Shown: positions 38,968-52,680, numbered from the stretch's first letter. The stretch is DNA of 64,000 bases from Lethocerus indicus (GCA_019843655.1 JACDQD010000103.1:1550001-1614000); one strand, 5' to 3'. The notes: generated from the sequence alone by a model not told the origin. Numbers and translations are program-made.

Positions 38968-39578
38968 GATCGCACAAAGAAGTTTGATTCTTCCCAGTAA
39001 GAATTTTCCACGGAACATATTACTGAGAATATTACCTTTTCGGTTATGCATTTCCTTTGTTTTTACCTTCTTCCAACATCTGCTCGTCTCTTTGGATAAC
39101 ACGCGTGACGCGTGTGCGCGCATATTACGCACTTCAGGTGTAGCATTTCCAAAGTAGCTTAGAGGCCCGTTAGATTCAGAGATTCAAGTCACTCACGCGT
39201 TCATTGAGAGTCATTGTAAAAACCCCGGCACCAAATATGAATAGTTCCTCCGAGCGCGTATGTCCCCGTGACGCTCCCTGTTTGGAGCCTCTTAAGACCT
39301 CCCTGAGAGGCCTCCGTCCCTCTTTAAGCGAGTACCCGTCTGTAAGAGTGCTTATAAAACGTGCGTCTAGTACTAATTCTCTTCTCAGCTGGTCTAATTG
39401 AAAAACCTCGAAGAGCCCTTCTATGGCACCATCGAATTAATCTTACGGCAAAGTATACGCTTAGCATAACATTAGACTTTTCTATTGTAAAAATAAAGCA
39501 GTATAATCTATTATCTAGCACTAACTTCCGGTGAAATCGAGTCTGGGTGGAACCCCTACTTAACCAATATTCTTACTT

Positions 39579-39608
39579 CATTCAAGAGCGGCATTACTTA
39601 CATGATAC
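39579..39608. repeat. 30-bp exact direct repeat, copy 2
   Basis: Identical to 38938-38967. Its last two bases (AC) form the first two bases of the hairpin stem at 39607. Confidence 0.9.
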
Positions 39609-39645
39609 AGCCAGGAGTCCTTCAGGCTGGAGGACTCCTGGCTGT
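39607..39645. repeat. Perfect hairpin: 15-bp stem, 9-base loop
   Basis: Left arm ACAGCCAGGAGTCCT (39607-39621), loop TCAGGCTGG, right arm AGGACTCCTGGCTGT (39631-39645). The arms are exactly complementary and GC-rich. The stem is too short for a normal microRNA precursor. It begins exactly at the end of the second 30-bp repeat. Confidence 0.92.
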
Positions 39646-42600
39646 TGTCTTCTTCCGGCAATTCGGAACTATTACTAGTTCCATCTCTTAAAGGCGCCTC
39701 TATATGTATCATATGTTGTACTAATTTATTTGCGTATGAAAGATACTCTTCTGGAGGTAGCCATCCAGAGAATTATGTTCATGCGAATTAGCAACTTTTA
39801 TTTTATAACCAGCACAATTAACACTGTTAATTTGCGTTAATTAAACTGCGTTAAAATTTAAAATTTTTTAAACAGTAGTTGTTTTTTAGAACATATCAAT
39901 TAACGAATGAAAGTATGGGCGGAAAGGTTTATTAGTTAGTCTGCAAATGGACGTTTTGCGTCTCGTTCAAATCCGAGCTTTTAATTAATTCGACAAATTA
40001 ACGGATGGGAGGGGGGGTAGGGTTTATCGACAACAAATATTCTCGAATTAATAGATGCTCGGATTTTATTTGGGGTCAGTCGAGTCAACACGAGTATTTA
40101 CGCGGGACCAATTATTTAGAGGAAGGAGAGGGATTCCGACGCGTGGCGTTAACAGCGCCTGTGTTTGTGTTTTTCCTGCACACGGTTCAATTTTATTTTT
40201 ACTCGGTCACTCCTCGGCCCGAGCCAAGCGTGATACAGGAGAAGAGACATTTGGATCTCGGCCACGGCGTTCTCGTGTACAGTCGGCTTTTAATTCAAAT
40301 TTATAGGCCTTGAATCGCGACAAGTATACACGCAGAAGTACAAGGTGCGTTAGTTTCCTTGCAGCTCTTCTCGGGTGCTCCCTTGTAATCGATGCCTCAC
40401 AATATTGTTCCTAAACACATTGACGTACTCATATAACATGACTAAAAATGTACACAATATATATTTAATAATGACAAAAATCCATCAGGCTTATATAAAT
40501 CTGGGAATATTTTAATTATCTCTTGTTGTCACTAAACCGTGACTTGCCCAATATTCATTCATCTAAGATCTCAGAATACAGGAAAACTCGATAACTTAAT
40601 GTCATTAAGGTTTGGAACTTTATCACTATAGTGAGTACTGAAAACTGTCTGCGTTAGGTCCAAATACGGAAGTGAAGGCGGAAATTCTAACAAGTGAAGA
40701 TATGAGTACTATCTTGCTGCTCGAAACTCCTATTCTACTAGTACTAAAGTCAAATATAAATGAAATATAAATTTCTATAGCGAAATAGTACAGTAATGGG
40801 AAGGAATGTTCAACGTACGTTGTATATTCAACAAACTAGACTGGTCGTTGATTTCACAGCGACAGTATTGACATTTAAAAAATGAAAAAAAAGCCACAAA
40901 TTCCTAGCAGATTTTTGGTGAACTTCCAAAAGGGAACGCGAGCCGCTATCCGCGTTCTTTAAATACAACTGACAAACATTTGTAAATCTCTAGTCCGGCG
41001 GGATTTTCTGCGTTCGTTAGCCCCGGAGAGGAAAAATGTGGCCTATCGATAGGGACGATTCCTTGGAATATTTGCTCACCAGACCTCGAAAGTGTGTTGG
41101 CACGAATATTAAGCATTTTTAAAAAAATTAACCCACTTTCCGAATCCATACCAACGACTACGGTACAGAATATAAATATTTTGTACGTAGTTAAGGATTT
41201 AGAATTAGGTCTATGGCCACCTCTCACCCGAACAGTTCTCTAGTAGCTATTCATATATTTTTATTGAGACATAACATCTCACTAGTCTGAAGTATAACTA
41301 CTATAAAATATGAGAACATGCGGGATCGAATTATTAGTCAACTTTATTATTACATCCATGCTATTTTATAGTATTGTTTGAGTACTCCTTTAGGTTTAAA
41401 TAAGTGGTAACCAGCGTCTGAAAACCCGAGTTAATTTTGTGACAAAATTGGTTTAGCCAAGAGGTGTATCGTACATGTTATAAATAGACGAAGATATATC
41501 CAGAATGTCCCGCTTGTGAAACCGGATATATCTTCTGTGTGGTGCCTCCCTTTTCCTTGAAAGGATTCTTTTGGGGTGGACGTCCCCGCCCAAAAAAGAC
41601 AGTCCTGGTCTGTCGGTTGTGCCCTTTTGTCGCCTTTTCAAAGGGCGAGAGATGAATGGAGGGAAAGGAATAAGAAAGTGAAAGGGGCGACGGGAAGGGT
41701 AATAAAGCGGAAGAAACGGAACGGGGAAAAAGTCGAAATCCAAATATTTTTTTTTTACTCTTACTGACCTATATTTTAGTACTTTCACTGTAGATGTATT
41801 GTAGTGCTTAATTGATAGTGCAAGCAACAAGTGATGCATAATGCACTCAAAGCATTATTAACTGAGGTTTTTAGTGAGAAACACGCATGATCTACACTGA
41901 GTGGAAATACATCACAGTGTAAGGTGCATTATCTTTAAAATTCTAAAATGTTAACTTATGCTATCAATTATTTCAAATCAACTGGTATTACCAGCTGGTT
42001 TTTCAAAATATTACACACTTATGATTAAATATTTTATTCAATGTTCCATCGAATAAGAAGGTGACATAATGCAAATTGGTCCCGAAGTGTAGGAGTGTAT
42101 ATTATGGGGCTTTTCGGAAACGGGGTCGGGTTTTGAAAGACTATAATCAGTTGATTATATTGAAAGGGTCGGCCGCCCGGAGACGCCTTTCGAGGCGTCC
42201 ACTACGACCCTGGGAGTGCCTCGTAAAGTCGGGGAAACTGCCCAACCTTTTACCAAGATAACTCCCAATAGTTCGACCCCTTTTGAAGGGACCAGACGTG
42301 CGAATTACTTTCCCAACAATAAATCCTAAACGACATGTACTACGGGCACAAGATACAAGAAAATGTATACGAAAATAATTTATCATAAAAATAAAATATC
42401 CAATTGTGCGTATTTATATATTCATTAAGTAAGTTTAGATACATGTGTCCTATCAGCATAGAAAAAGCAATAAAAGATTTTCTTCTCACATTATTGAAGT
42501 TGAACAACCGTTCTTCTACAGAGAGCTTGTAGAGCTGTAGAACTTGATCTTAGTTCTACAATCATTTTTTGTAATCCATTGTAAATTGTCCTTGCTGTCC

Positions 42601-43753
42601 GACCTGTACACTTCCTTGAACAGTTAGTGTACATTTCACTATTTTGTTCACCAAGTTTGTGGGAAGTAAAACTCAGTTTAATTTATTGGACATTTTAAAG
42701 TCGAAAATTCGCTGGGAAAACTAACAAAAGAAAGCTCCTTACGTTCAACAGGTGTCTGGGTCACCGAAAATATTAGGGCTTCGTTAAATCGGAAAAAAAT
42801 GAATTTCCTGTCAACTGGAAATTTTTCCCTCTAATTATTTTTCTATGTCTTCATTTTTGTATTTAATACATTATTCTCATCTGCGTCTTTCAAGTTCACA
42901 TTTAAATCTCATACTAATTACGGGACACCATAGATAATAAAAACGTACGTGGCCACGAGATTTTTATTTATCTATTTACATGCGCTAGTTCTTAATATAT
43001 TGGCCTTCTGATTTTGAAAACGTTAGTAAATTACTTCGATACATTTCGATGCATTCAGCAGAACACCTTTCAAGCCGCTCGAGCTCCATTTAAATCGACT
43101 AAATTTGATCGGCGTTGCTTACGTTGAATATTTTCAATAGTTTATTCTGCGTTTGCCGGCTCCAACAAAACGAACAAATTCTATTTGGGACCGCTTCCCA
43201 ACTATTAGGGTCATTTATCAGGGCAGTAGACCGGAGAGTCAATATAAGCTAATAAATGATAGTTGGCCGCCTTCGCTTTAGTTGATTTCTATCGTTATTT
43301 ACGGGCTGGGAAAACCGATGAAAGTGCAGGATCAATATATTGATCTCCTACAAAAGCATTTATTCTTTTACTAGAAAACATCCATGAACTACCAATAAAA
43401 TAGTGTTGGGATAGAATAAGCTAGAGTGCTTATTCGTATTATTTTTATAGTGTGTTATTAAATTTATTTGATATTATAATACATGATTTAGAAAGGACAA
43501 TTGACTTACGCATGGCCGGTTTCGGTTCCTCGCCACCATCAGTTGAATTCTTCAGTAAAATTTTGAGGCACTTAAGCGTGTCGGCTTTCCACGAAGCCCG
43601 TAGTTTTGATGAATCGAAAATGAAACAGCATCATTTCTCCAAAATTTAAAGTATAAATGTTGCGAAATTTTAAGCTGGGATCTTCAGATTGGCGCCCTGA
43701 TGATTTAATTAAATAATTCATCGGGAGTTCCAAAATCACCGGAGATTGGGTTT

Positions 43754-43800
43754 GGCATAGCTCAGTAGATAATGCTTCAGGGCTCCGAGATCCTGAAGAC
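43754..43800 (+). mobile_element. tRNA-like head of a degenerate SINE (or tRNA relic)
   Basis: GGCATAGCTCAGTAG carries a good RNA polymerase III A box (TAGCTCAGTAG at 43758-43768). It is followed at tRNA-like distance by a 6-bp stem, TTCAGG / CCTGAA (43776-43781 with 43792-43797), around a 10-base loop, resembling an anticodon arm. The expected B box downstream is absent or decayed, so a functional tRNA is unlikely. Confidence 0.4.
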
Positions 43801-46800
43801 CCCCTCGGCCTTATTAATAATTGAGAATAAGGACATTGAAATTGTTCGGGCAGTGCGGGAAAAGTCGTTATTTTTCCGCTAGATTTCCATTCTGCGGAAC
43901 ACCAGGGCGTGGGTCGTCAGTCTGGAAAATCCCCATTTCGCGGGTAACCGGAGCGCCTCCCAGTGCTGGGGACTGTTTTCTTCTTCGGAATGAATCAGCG
44001 GGCCTACGGCGCGGAAAAGAGTTCAGACAGATGACAAACGGCGCCCGGTCCGCAGACCCGCACGACACGACAACTATAAATTACCAACCAAAGCCTTTTA
44101 CCCCCCAGTGGGCCAGCCTCTATTCTACAGACGCCGAAACTCGCATAATAGAGCCCCCGTTTCCGAACAGTTCAAACATATTTCACTGGCGGCGACCAGA
44201 AACTTGAAATAAGCGACCTGCTAAATCAGACCGTACCGATAAATGTACACAATGGGATTTATAATGAGTTCTAGGAAATATGCTGCTTACAAAACAATAT
44301 GTATTACAGGAAGTGCGATAACCCTCGTTGAATGTTACAATGCTTACCTCTGACGCAATATAACATCTTGATCACCTTCAGTTCACAATTTATGGGGCTA
44401 TAGTGTTGTATATTTGTCGCTAGGTATTTTTAGTATTTCAGCTGAAATGTTTCTCTTTTTTTGTGAAAAATTAGTAGTAATTTCGTGGTTTATTATTGAA
44501 CATCCCATCATCGAGATTTAATAGTTAAAATTAATTAGGTCTGTGTGTTGGACTAGTTCTAAGAATTATCTCTTTAAACAAATCTGCATTCATTTTCTTG
44601 AACTAATGTCTCAGGCCTGTGCATTTAACACGGAGTTCAATTACTTATGAATTTTTTCTATTCCGCCGTTGTAGAATAGCAATTTATCGGTAATGGAAGG
44701 AGTCTGGAGGAAATAGAGTTGAATCGAAAACGCTCATTCGCATTCACTTCCCGTCGAGTTCCTGAAAAGTTTGGTAATAATTCGGTGCCTTATCTTTGTG
44801 CCGGACACGCTTCCTCAATTCCAAACGGGAGTTCTTACCCTTCGGTAATGGTTATATAGCCGAGAAAGATATTTCTACACTGAATGCAGTAGCTTTACTA
44901 TTGGACCTATTATCGGGATGTTCTTTCTAAACAGCAGAGACTCTTCCGGTACTACCGTTGTTGAGACATACTATGATCAAACTTAATGGAACCTTCGCAG
45001 AAAATACAGCGCGTGTATATTTTTAAACCGTTATTTATTATTCACGCGACCTTGCAGCTAGATTGCATCGGACCTTGATGTCGACTATTCTTACCTTACT
45101 TATTACAGGCGACTCGGCCGAGATGCAAACGCCTACAACACTCTGGGGATGACGCCCTCGTTAAATCGGCTTTCAAGAGAGTTGAAACATTGTCTGACGT
45201 CGCTACACCTTCATTAGTTTAGCATTAAACGCTATAAATACAGCATGCGAAATTTGTATCTGGAACAAATTATTTTCCTTGGGTTAATCGTCGAGTAGAT
45301 TCATAGTTCACAACAAATGTCACTGCGGTTAGTAGATATTAAAAATAATAGCTCTCCTAAATTCTTGTTTAATGCTAATGGTGTCTGTCCTTTTTAAATA
45401 TATGATTCATTTCCGTTTTTCCTAGAGATTATTGGTGGTTATATAATAGAAAATTTGTTGCATATAACTGACACTATCTGTTGTACTCGTGTCCCGGCGG
45501 GATTCTTTATCGGACCCAAATGAACAGGTGTACTCGATGATACATAAATATACATTGAAGTAATTGGAATTTTCATGAGGTCCACCGTCATAGGTCTGCT
45601 TGCCTTTCGTGTCGAGGATGTTTCGTCACGTCCGTGTCTGCGATCGGGGGTTCTGTCTGACTCAGAAAGTTATTTTCGAAGAAAGGGCGATTAATATTCT
45701 TCGCCTGCTGATAAAGATAGTGGGACGGGGGGAAGGGGGCTTAACGTCATCGGGGACTTGTTCACATTCAACCCCAGCCACGCCCGGGTAGGTGGACGCG
45801 ACGCCCAATTTAAAATAGCGACTTGGTCCTAATAATCGAAATACGGACGTTGTAATTCAATGAGCGGGGCAATATCACGATTCGTATCTTCCATTTAATA
45901 CAACCGACAAATGTTTTTAAACAAAATTTATTTCACTGATTTAGCAAACCAACTATAGTAGCAGAAGGTGGAGAAAAAACATTCTAACGTCCCTTAGATC
46001 GTTAGACAATAATATATAAATCTTGTCAGTAATCTCATAAATATAAATACGCATATTTATATGGTACCATGAATGTTCGTGCAATGTTAAGCAGTTTCTG
46101 TTATTGTTCTACTAAAATATTACAACTTATGTTATATATCTAATATATTCATATTAATCAACCAGGAAGTAAATAAAAAATTGAATTTGTAATTTTTTGA
46201 AAATGATGAATCGGGTGTTTCTTATAGCATGATACTATTGAATTTTTAATTAGTGACATGTACAGTTGTATATTTTTTCGATCCTGGGTAGTAAAATGGC
46301 TGGAGTCCCCATGTTATATCCTAAATCCTAACGGGGATTAACCGCTTTTTCAAGGGCTGGTAGGAGAGGCCGTATACCCGGGGGCCGAAAAGGTCAGGTC
46401 GCGGGGGCGGGAGCGGGGACGGGGGCGGCTTCTTTTACGGGCGTCCCTTCCAAAAAGGTCCCGAACGAGGGCGAGGTACTCCCTCCGGCCATCGGAAAAG
46501 GTCTCGCCGGCGCTTATAAGGGTCCTTCGCCTTCTGGAATCGACTCTTGGGGGTGAGGGGAACCTTCTTTAACGCCTCAATTCGGTATACACGCTTCGAA
46601 CGCCCCGACGAGATACCGTCAAATTTGACATTTACAAAACCTGTTGTAAACTCCCCTTTCCCGTTTCTTGCGATTAAATGTTTCCTAACACTCAAATCGG
46701 TTCCAAGAAGGAACAAAATTGTATAAAATCCCAGTTTTCCCTTCCGCACTGAACTGCATTTTATTCCCAAATTTAAGATGTGCCCCCATTTTACCAGAGA

Positions 46801-49121
46801 TCCATTGGTAGAAAATAAGACGTTTCGACCACATTTCAAATTTGAGCCGGGCTATTCTAGTTCGGGAGTGTTATTTATGAGGGCATAATGTTGACGCGGC
46901 AGTGGTTAGTGTGTGACACGCCATCCATCTTCAGCTGCCCGCTCAACCGACAGCATGAAATCTTACTCCCCTTCTTCTTGGCCCCATTGTCCCTGTAACT
47001 GACCTCCTCGATCGAATTACGACAATTACAATTACGAAAAACTCGCACCACAATTCTTCAAGTACGTCTTCTTATCAGACAGATAAAAAAAGAACATAGC
47101 TTTTCGACCGCAAACACAAACATTTCCTCACTAGCTTGTTAATTAGAATATGTGTACCATGACATCTCTATATGTATTTACCCTATCGACTCGGAGTTGT
47201 TTGACAGTAAAAGGAAGGGATATGAGTTAATAATAAAACGGCGGGCAGAAAAAGTCCTATATAATCAAATTATGAAGTTTTAAAACTGAACTTTATGATG
47301 TTTGGAAATATAATTTCGCAGGATGTGAAGACTGAGGCACTGAGAAAAAGCCTTCGAAGTTTAATTTTATATTTTTAATCCCTCCGAACTCGCCGCCAGA
47401 ACTAAATGGAAAATGCATTGACGGGCGCATTTGGTGATCGGAAGCTTAAATATTTCCCGGGCCCCGTTAGAGACGTTTCAGGTTTCAATGCCGTTAAAAG
47501 GTTGAATAGGACGTCTGAGTGACGTGTGGACATCTCTCCCCCCTCCCCCCAATGCATGTGTTAAAACCCTTCACTCCGACAATAGTCTGTCTCCACTTAG
47601 AATTCTCCCGTCGGCCGAATACCTGATCGGTGGGACGAAATGGAATATTTAAACATTTTTCAACTAAGTGATATGCCGACCCATGTCAAGACTAAATTTT
47701 TGCTTGTTGTCCAACCTCCTTCCTGTTGGACGGTGGAATCCTGATGGAATTATTATTTTCTAATGTGTCCATCAAATTAATAATTGAACATGCAATAACA
47801 CAGGATATTATCAAGTCTGAAAGTTTATATTTTTGTTTTGTCCCCAACGTTGTTTCTAGTTCCTAGCTGTTAATTCTGTTACATACAGGGGCGGGGCGCA
47901 ATAAAGGAAGAAGTTTAGTATCCTTCTGTTACATTGAGTCGCCGAGTTGGATTCTCCTTTCCAATTAGCTCGAATTTAGACGCGCCGCTTCTAATGAGAG
48001 GACTAGGCATTTGGAAAAAAAAGAAGAAGACCGGGTTTACCGGCTCTACCCAATTGCGGGCGTTTTAAATTCCTTTTTCACATTTCTCTCGCACCTTGAT
48101 TATTTTGTTGGCTTTTACATTTCCGCTTATTTCCAGAGCAATAAGCATCCTAATTGTGTGATATCAAAATTTGTATAACAAAAGACACATTAAAATTGCT
48201 TTTGAACGACTGGCCATCCATATAGGTTCGGTTAGTGTGATACTGAATTTTTTCATAGTGTATATCGAAGCTGTCGCCAAGAAGTGGATAGACCTAGAAT
48301 TGACAGGCTTCAGTTTGTAATAGAGTTCGGCTCATTTCAGCATATAAGCCAGCTACCCTGCTGTCGGTTTTTATTTAATTGAGTAAGATTCATCGTTAGG
48401 AAGACATTTCCGTTGTTTCATTAAACAAGTTTCTAATGATAATAGACAGATACCGAGCAACAGGCGGGTATTGTTGAAACGTGGGTTCTGTAAAGAGCCC
48501 AAGAGTACTGGAAGGCAGCAGGAGCTCACTGGGGCCGTTCAAAGGTGTGTTCTCTCGTATTGACACAGTGGGCAGTGTCAGCAAATCCACGGTCTCCTCT
48601 CTAGAGCTTTTTAGCCTGGGGAGAAAAGATTCCCATCCCCCCAAAATGCCCTTCTGGTCCAACTCTCCTTTCAGCACCGGGGAATTGAAATGAGGTAACT
48701 CGGAATTCAATGGCGACGTTACGTCCGTTTGAAGATTTGTTGTGTAGGAGGAGTTCAACCGTACGGCGAAAGCGGACTATGAAAATAGCGATAAAAAATA
48801 TACTTAATTATAATTCGTGCTACGATTTTCAGTAGCCAGCTGAAATCTGTAGAATTCTAGGTCCCAATCACCGAGCTGTACGAATTCTATTACAAGCGAG
48901 TTCGGGTATGTCCCTTACACTTTTTGCCACTAAAGTATAATTAGTATACTTGCATTTATCAGCTTATTACAGATCTTTATGTACTTTAAAAAAGCAAATG
49001 CGTAGATCAGTAAACCGGTGTTGCAAGAGAATATTGAGGGTATCAAGTAACGAAAACACAATACGCCGTCACGAAATTGAATAGCTAATGTTTCCTTGAG
49101 CGACAAGTTGAACACGTTATT

Positions 49122-49123
<2 letters not shown>
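43801..49123. other. Non-coding stretch (putative globin intron)
   Basis: GC-rich patches at 43880-44060 and 46320-46560. A SINE-like GCAGTGGTTAGTG motif lies at 46899-46911. Unrecognised open frames are at 43821-44207 (+), 46435-46839 (-) and 48396-48758 (-). A strong-looking acceptor with a short open frame at 45109 is treated in the findings. Confidence 0.4.

Positions 49124-49174
<51 letters not shown>
49124..49174. repeat. (AT)n microsatellite
   Basis: 51 bases of uninterrupted alternating A and T, followed by CCTCTCTCT. Confidence 0.97.
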
Positions 49175-49177
<3 letters not shown>

Positions 49178-49790
49178 CTCTCTGAGTGATTCGAGGAGCA
49201 CACTAGCCTTGAAACAGCGAGTGACAGTTTGAATTTGACGTGTAGCTGTCATGGTAGGCCGCGCATTCCTACGTTTCAAAATGCCATGTAAACGTTAATC
49301 GTACGTTCTGTGTATGAATTGTGTCCGCTATATCACAATTATTAATACTAATATATATAACGCGCAATCAGCAGCTTAAAATATATAAATACTATACTAA
49401 ATTAATATGGTTATTATTTCATTATTTATTCATTAGTGTCTGAGATCTGTAGAGGACTATGTGCAGGCCTCTTTTCTGATCTCAGTTAGATCGTGTTGGG
49501 GTTAGCCTCGTCGTCATTATCTCTTTCTGATAATAATTTATTTTTATACTTAAGGAGTATCAACGTAATGCTAATGCTGGCATGTCTATAAATGAATCTG
49601 ACCTGCACTTAAAATTGATCCAAAGATTTACATTCTAATATTCACGCCAAATTGTCATCCCCGTGTATCACCATTTAGGTCTGCTGTCGGGATCGTTTTC
49701 CGATACTGCAAACGGTCATTAGGGCGGTGTTGGAGGGGGGGGGGGCTTCCTTCCACGAAATATGGCCGGGATACGAAAACGGTCGCTTTC

Positions 49791-49810
49791 CACGAAACTC
49801 GAGTTTCGTG
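49791..49810. repeat. Perfect 20-bp palindrome
   Basis: CACGAAACTCGAGTTTCGTG, exactly self-complementary with no spacer. The half-site CACGAAA also occurs 34 bases upstream at 49757, so the element may belong to a small motif cluster. Confidence 0.75.
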
Positions 49811-52680
49811 ACTGGCTAAGAAATGTGGGCTTACAATGAACAGGAACACTTAACTCTTCCTGCCGGTAACTAATGGCTCTCGGTTTCGATTATAACGCGG
49901 GGACACTGACCTCTGTAGTTCTGTAATTAAAACGCGAGAAAATGGGAAGATAAATCGCATTAGTTGGTGGGGTCACGAAGTAATCTAAAGTAGACCGGAG
50001 CAAACGCCTAAACGTTTAAATCCACCGGACGTTTAGCGTTGGACTTGCCAAATTCTTTCATCTTCAGATCTTTTGTAGAACCTTAGAGAAAAATCCTACA
50101 CATCAATTTGCAGGAACATATTATGTAGCCAGGAAAACTGAAAATAAACTTTTGCCCCTATTACGGACTTGTTGTTAATACGATTGTATGAGCTGTCAGT
50201 TTAAAAAGTGTTCGATTAATACCGGCGTCCTTAATACGGGCATTATTTAAAAGCCAGACACAGTCTAAGAAGCACCCAACTGAAAGGAGGCCACCGGGGG
50301 ATCTATTCAGGGACTGGCTTTAGCCTAGAAAAGCGGAAGTCCATTCATGACGTTCTAGAGCCAGGGCAAAAAGAAATACGTCCTATTAATAAAAAAATGT
50401 TGGCCCAGACTCAAGACACTTTTAATGCTCCCTCTAACGACTCCACGGAGCAAGTGGTTGACCGACTACTCGAATGGAGAGAGAGAGCAATGATTTGACG
50501 CTGTGCCAGTAGCATAAAGAATCAATTTCAGCCTTGTCATATTCAATCATATTCAAAATTAATAATAAAATAAAAAATATATTAGAAATGTTAAAAGCAC
50601 ATTACAAGGAGAAGAGGAAGAATTAGTAGAAAATAAAAATTCACCTAAAATAACGAATGTTTATTTTGAGACTTATAATACGTAGTACTGTAAATTATTA
50701 CATGAACTCATGGGAAAGTTTTTGGACTTGGTGTTTTACAGGCCAAGCAATACAGAACCAGCCTTTTGTCTATTAGTTTAAATTGGGCCCAATATAACAT
50801 CTGGCATCGTCGTTTAAAAGTCAGACAAATTACAAAAGATAAGACAAATTATCCGACCCGCTTGAGTGAAAATATTCAACTGTAGGATATCTCACCCGGC
50901 GTTCGTGGGCGTACCATTATCATAAACTTGTAAATTTCATTTGTCGCGTCCGTTCTCTGTATGCTAAACAGGTTGGAGGTCCCCGGCCCGTATTAACATA
51001 CACATCGCAAATGACAACGCCTCGCAAGGTTTTCTAATACCGAACACCCGCGGTACGATTCTTCCATATTTTACAGTCCTCGTCCTGGGAGGTTGGTTGA
51101 CCTTTCTGTTCAGCCTGCCTTTTAGGAAGCGTCATAAATTTCCACCCTTCAAAGCCCGATGTAAAATTTACTCGAACTGGACACCCGGTTGGAAAAATGC
51201 CACATTGGACGTAGATCAGATAAATAAACTAATCTTGGACTCATCGACCATTTTACTTTTGTGCAGCAATAAATTCATAATATTATCTAGTTCAAAATTA
51301 GAATCCCAGTGTGATTATAATGGATAACTCGAGGCGAAGAGTAATTATAGATAAATAATAAAATAAAAGTGATGTGTTTACCTTTAATCATTTTCATAAG
51401 AGCCAAGACAAAAAAAGACTAAAAGTACACTGCAATAAAGATTCACCAAGAGTTAATAATAAATTCGTTTATGAGTTTCCTTTAAGTTCAGTGCGGATAT
51501 CTGCCTCTTAGCAAGGTCCTCTTGCTAATGTAAAAATGTAATTTAATTATACACGTTGTATTTTCTTTCAATTTTTTTTCTCATCCTGGCACGGCGATTT
51601 TACTGATAAATTCTTAGTTGGGCTGACACCTTCTGGCCAAAATCCTTCTCGGGGACTTAATTGAGAGTTGTCCTTTAATATTTGTGAATGGGTTCCCTTA
51701 GATAAATTCCTTGGAGAAGATACTCGTTCGCAGAAGTTCTAATAATAACTACCATTTATAATTATGTAAAGATTGATATGTACATATTTGTTTCCTTATT
51801 TATTGGATAATTAAATTGTAATTTGATAAATATTTTGCATTGAAGTACACGGTTATTATCTTTTAATATCTTTTTAGTTGCAAACAAGAAAGTGTTTCAT
51901 TAAAACAAATACAATTAGTTTGAATTTTGATGGCGTCTGGTCGTATTATGGAATTTGAAAGATTGGCAACGCCCGAAAATACTTTCGATTTGCTTTTACA
52001 CTTGGATCAGTTTCTCACGGATCTTCGATTGTTCGAGCCGTCTCGCTTCCCACAATTCGAGCGTTGCATCCGATTGGGCGGGGATGGCCATTGTCCGACG
52101 GGCTTAAGCAAAGCAAACATCTGTAAATCCGGCCGGGTTTAATTAAAGTGAACGGGGAGAGCGCCATTCTTCGGATTAATTCTATTTGGCTATCCCCCCA
52201 TGAAATGCCCGTACCCGCATAAGCGTACGTCTGAAGCGTAGATTTACGCTCGATCCTCCAGCTTAACAACGACAACCGGCGTAGGGGAGAGTACCGTACC
52301 TGTGGATTGACGCAAAGTCTAAAATATATTTATTTAATTGTATACCAGGAGGTTGGACAGAGGTGCCCAAATCAATCAACGCGATATCCACTTGGTCACA
52401 AATTCATCTGCAATTTATATTTCGTCGGAGTTATAATGAAAATAACAAAATAGCGCTAATACAACATTCCCTTTTCTCTAATGATTTCCAAGGATGTGTC
52501 CGTTTTGAGGTAAAACGAAATGTGCGTTCTACACAGACAATTTCGGTCGTTAAACCGAATGTTCTTTTTAACATTTCTGTGTTTTTATATAGTTAGACAC
52601 TGAATTATATTCTCACGACGTGTCCGTTATATATGTTTTATACCGCCTCATTTTCGGCACGACATAAGCCTGGTAATTAT

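Larger units (their letters stand above)
35630..43750. other. Non-coding stretch (putative globin intron)
   Basis: Holds the AT/AG compound microsatellite (36231-36298), the 30-bp exact direct repeats with adjoining hairpin (38938-39645), and a GC-richer patch at about 36990-37200. No exon recognised. The 38744-39157 frame has no ATG start and is not recognised. Confidence 0.45.

Noticed and set aside
38744..39157. 137-codon hydrophobic frame
   Set aside because: It starts at TTG in AT-rich DNA, where Leu/Ile/Phe-rich frames arise by chance; unrecognised, and it spans the first 30-bp repeat.
46435..46839. 134-codon minus-strand frame
   Set aside because: Basic and unrecognised, lying across a GC-rich island; no splice or conservation evidence available.
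51927..52142. Frame containing LRLFEPSRFPQF, considered as globin exon 2
   Set aside because: There is no acceptor AG directly before the Leu-Phe codons and the following residues lack globin CD/E-helix features.
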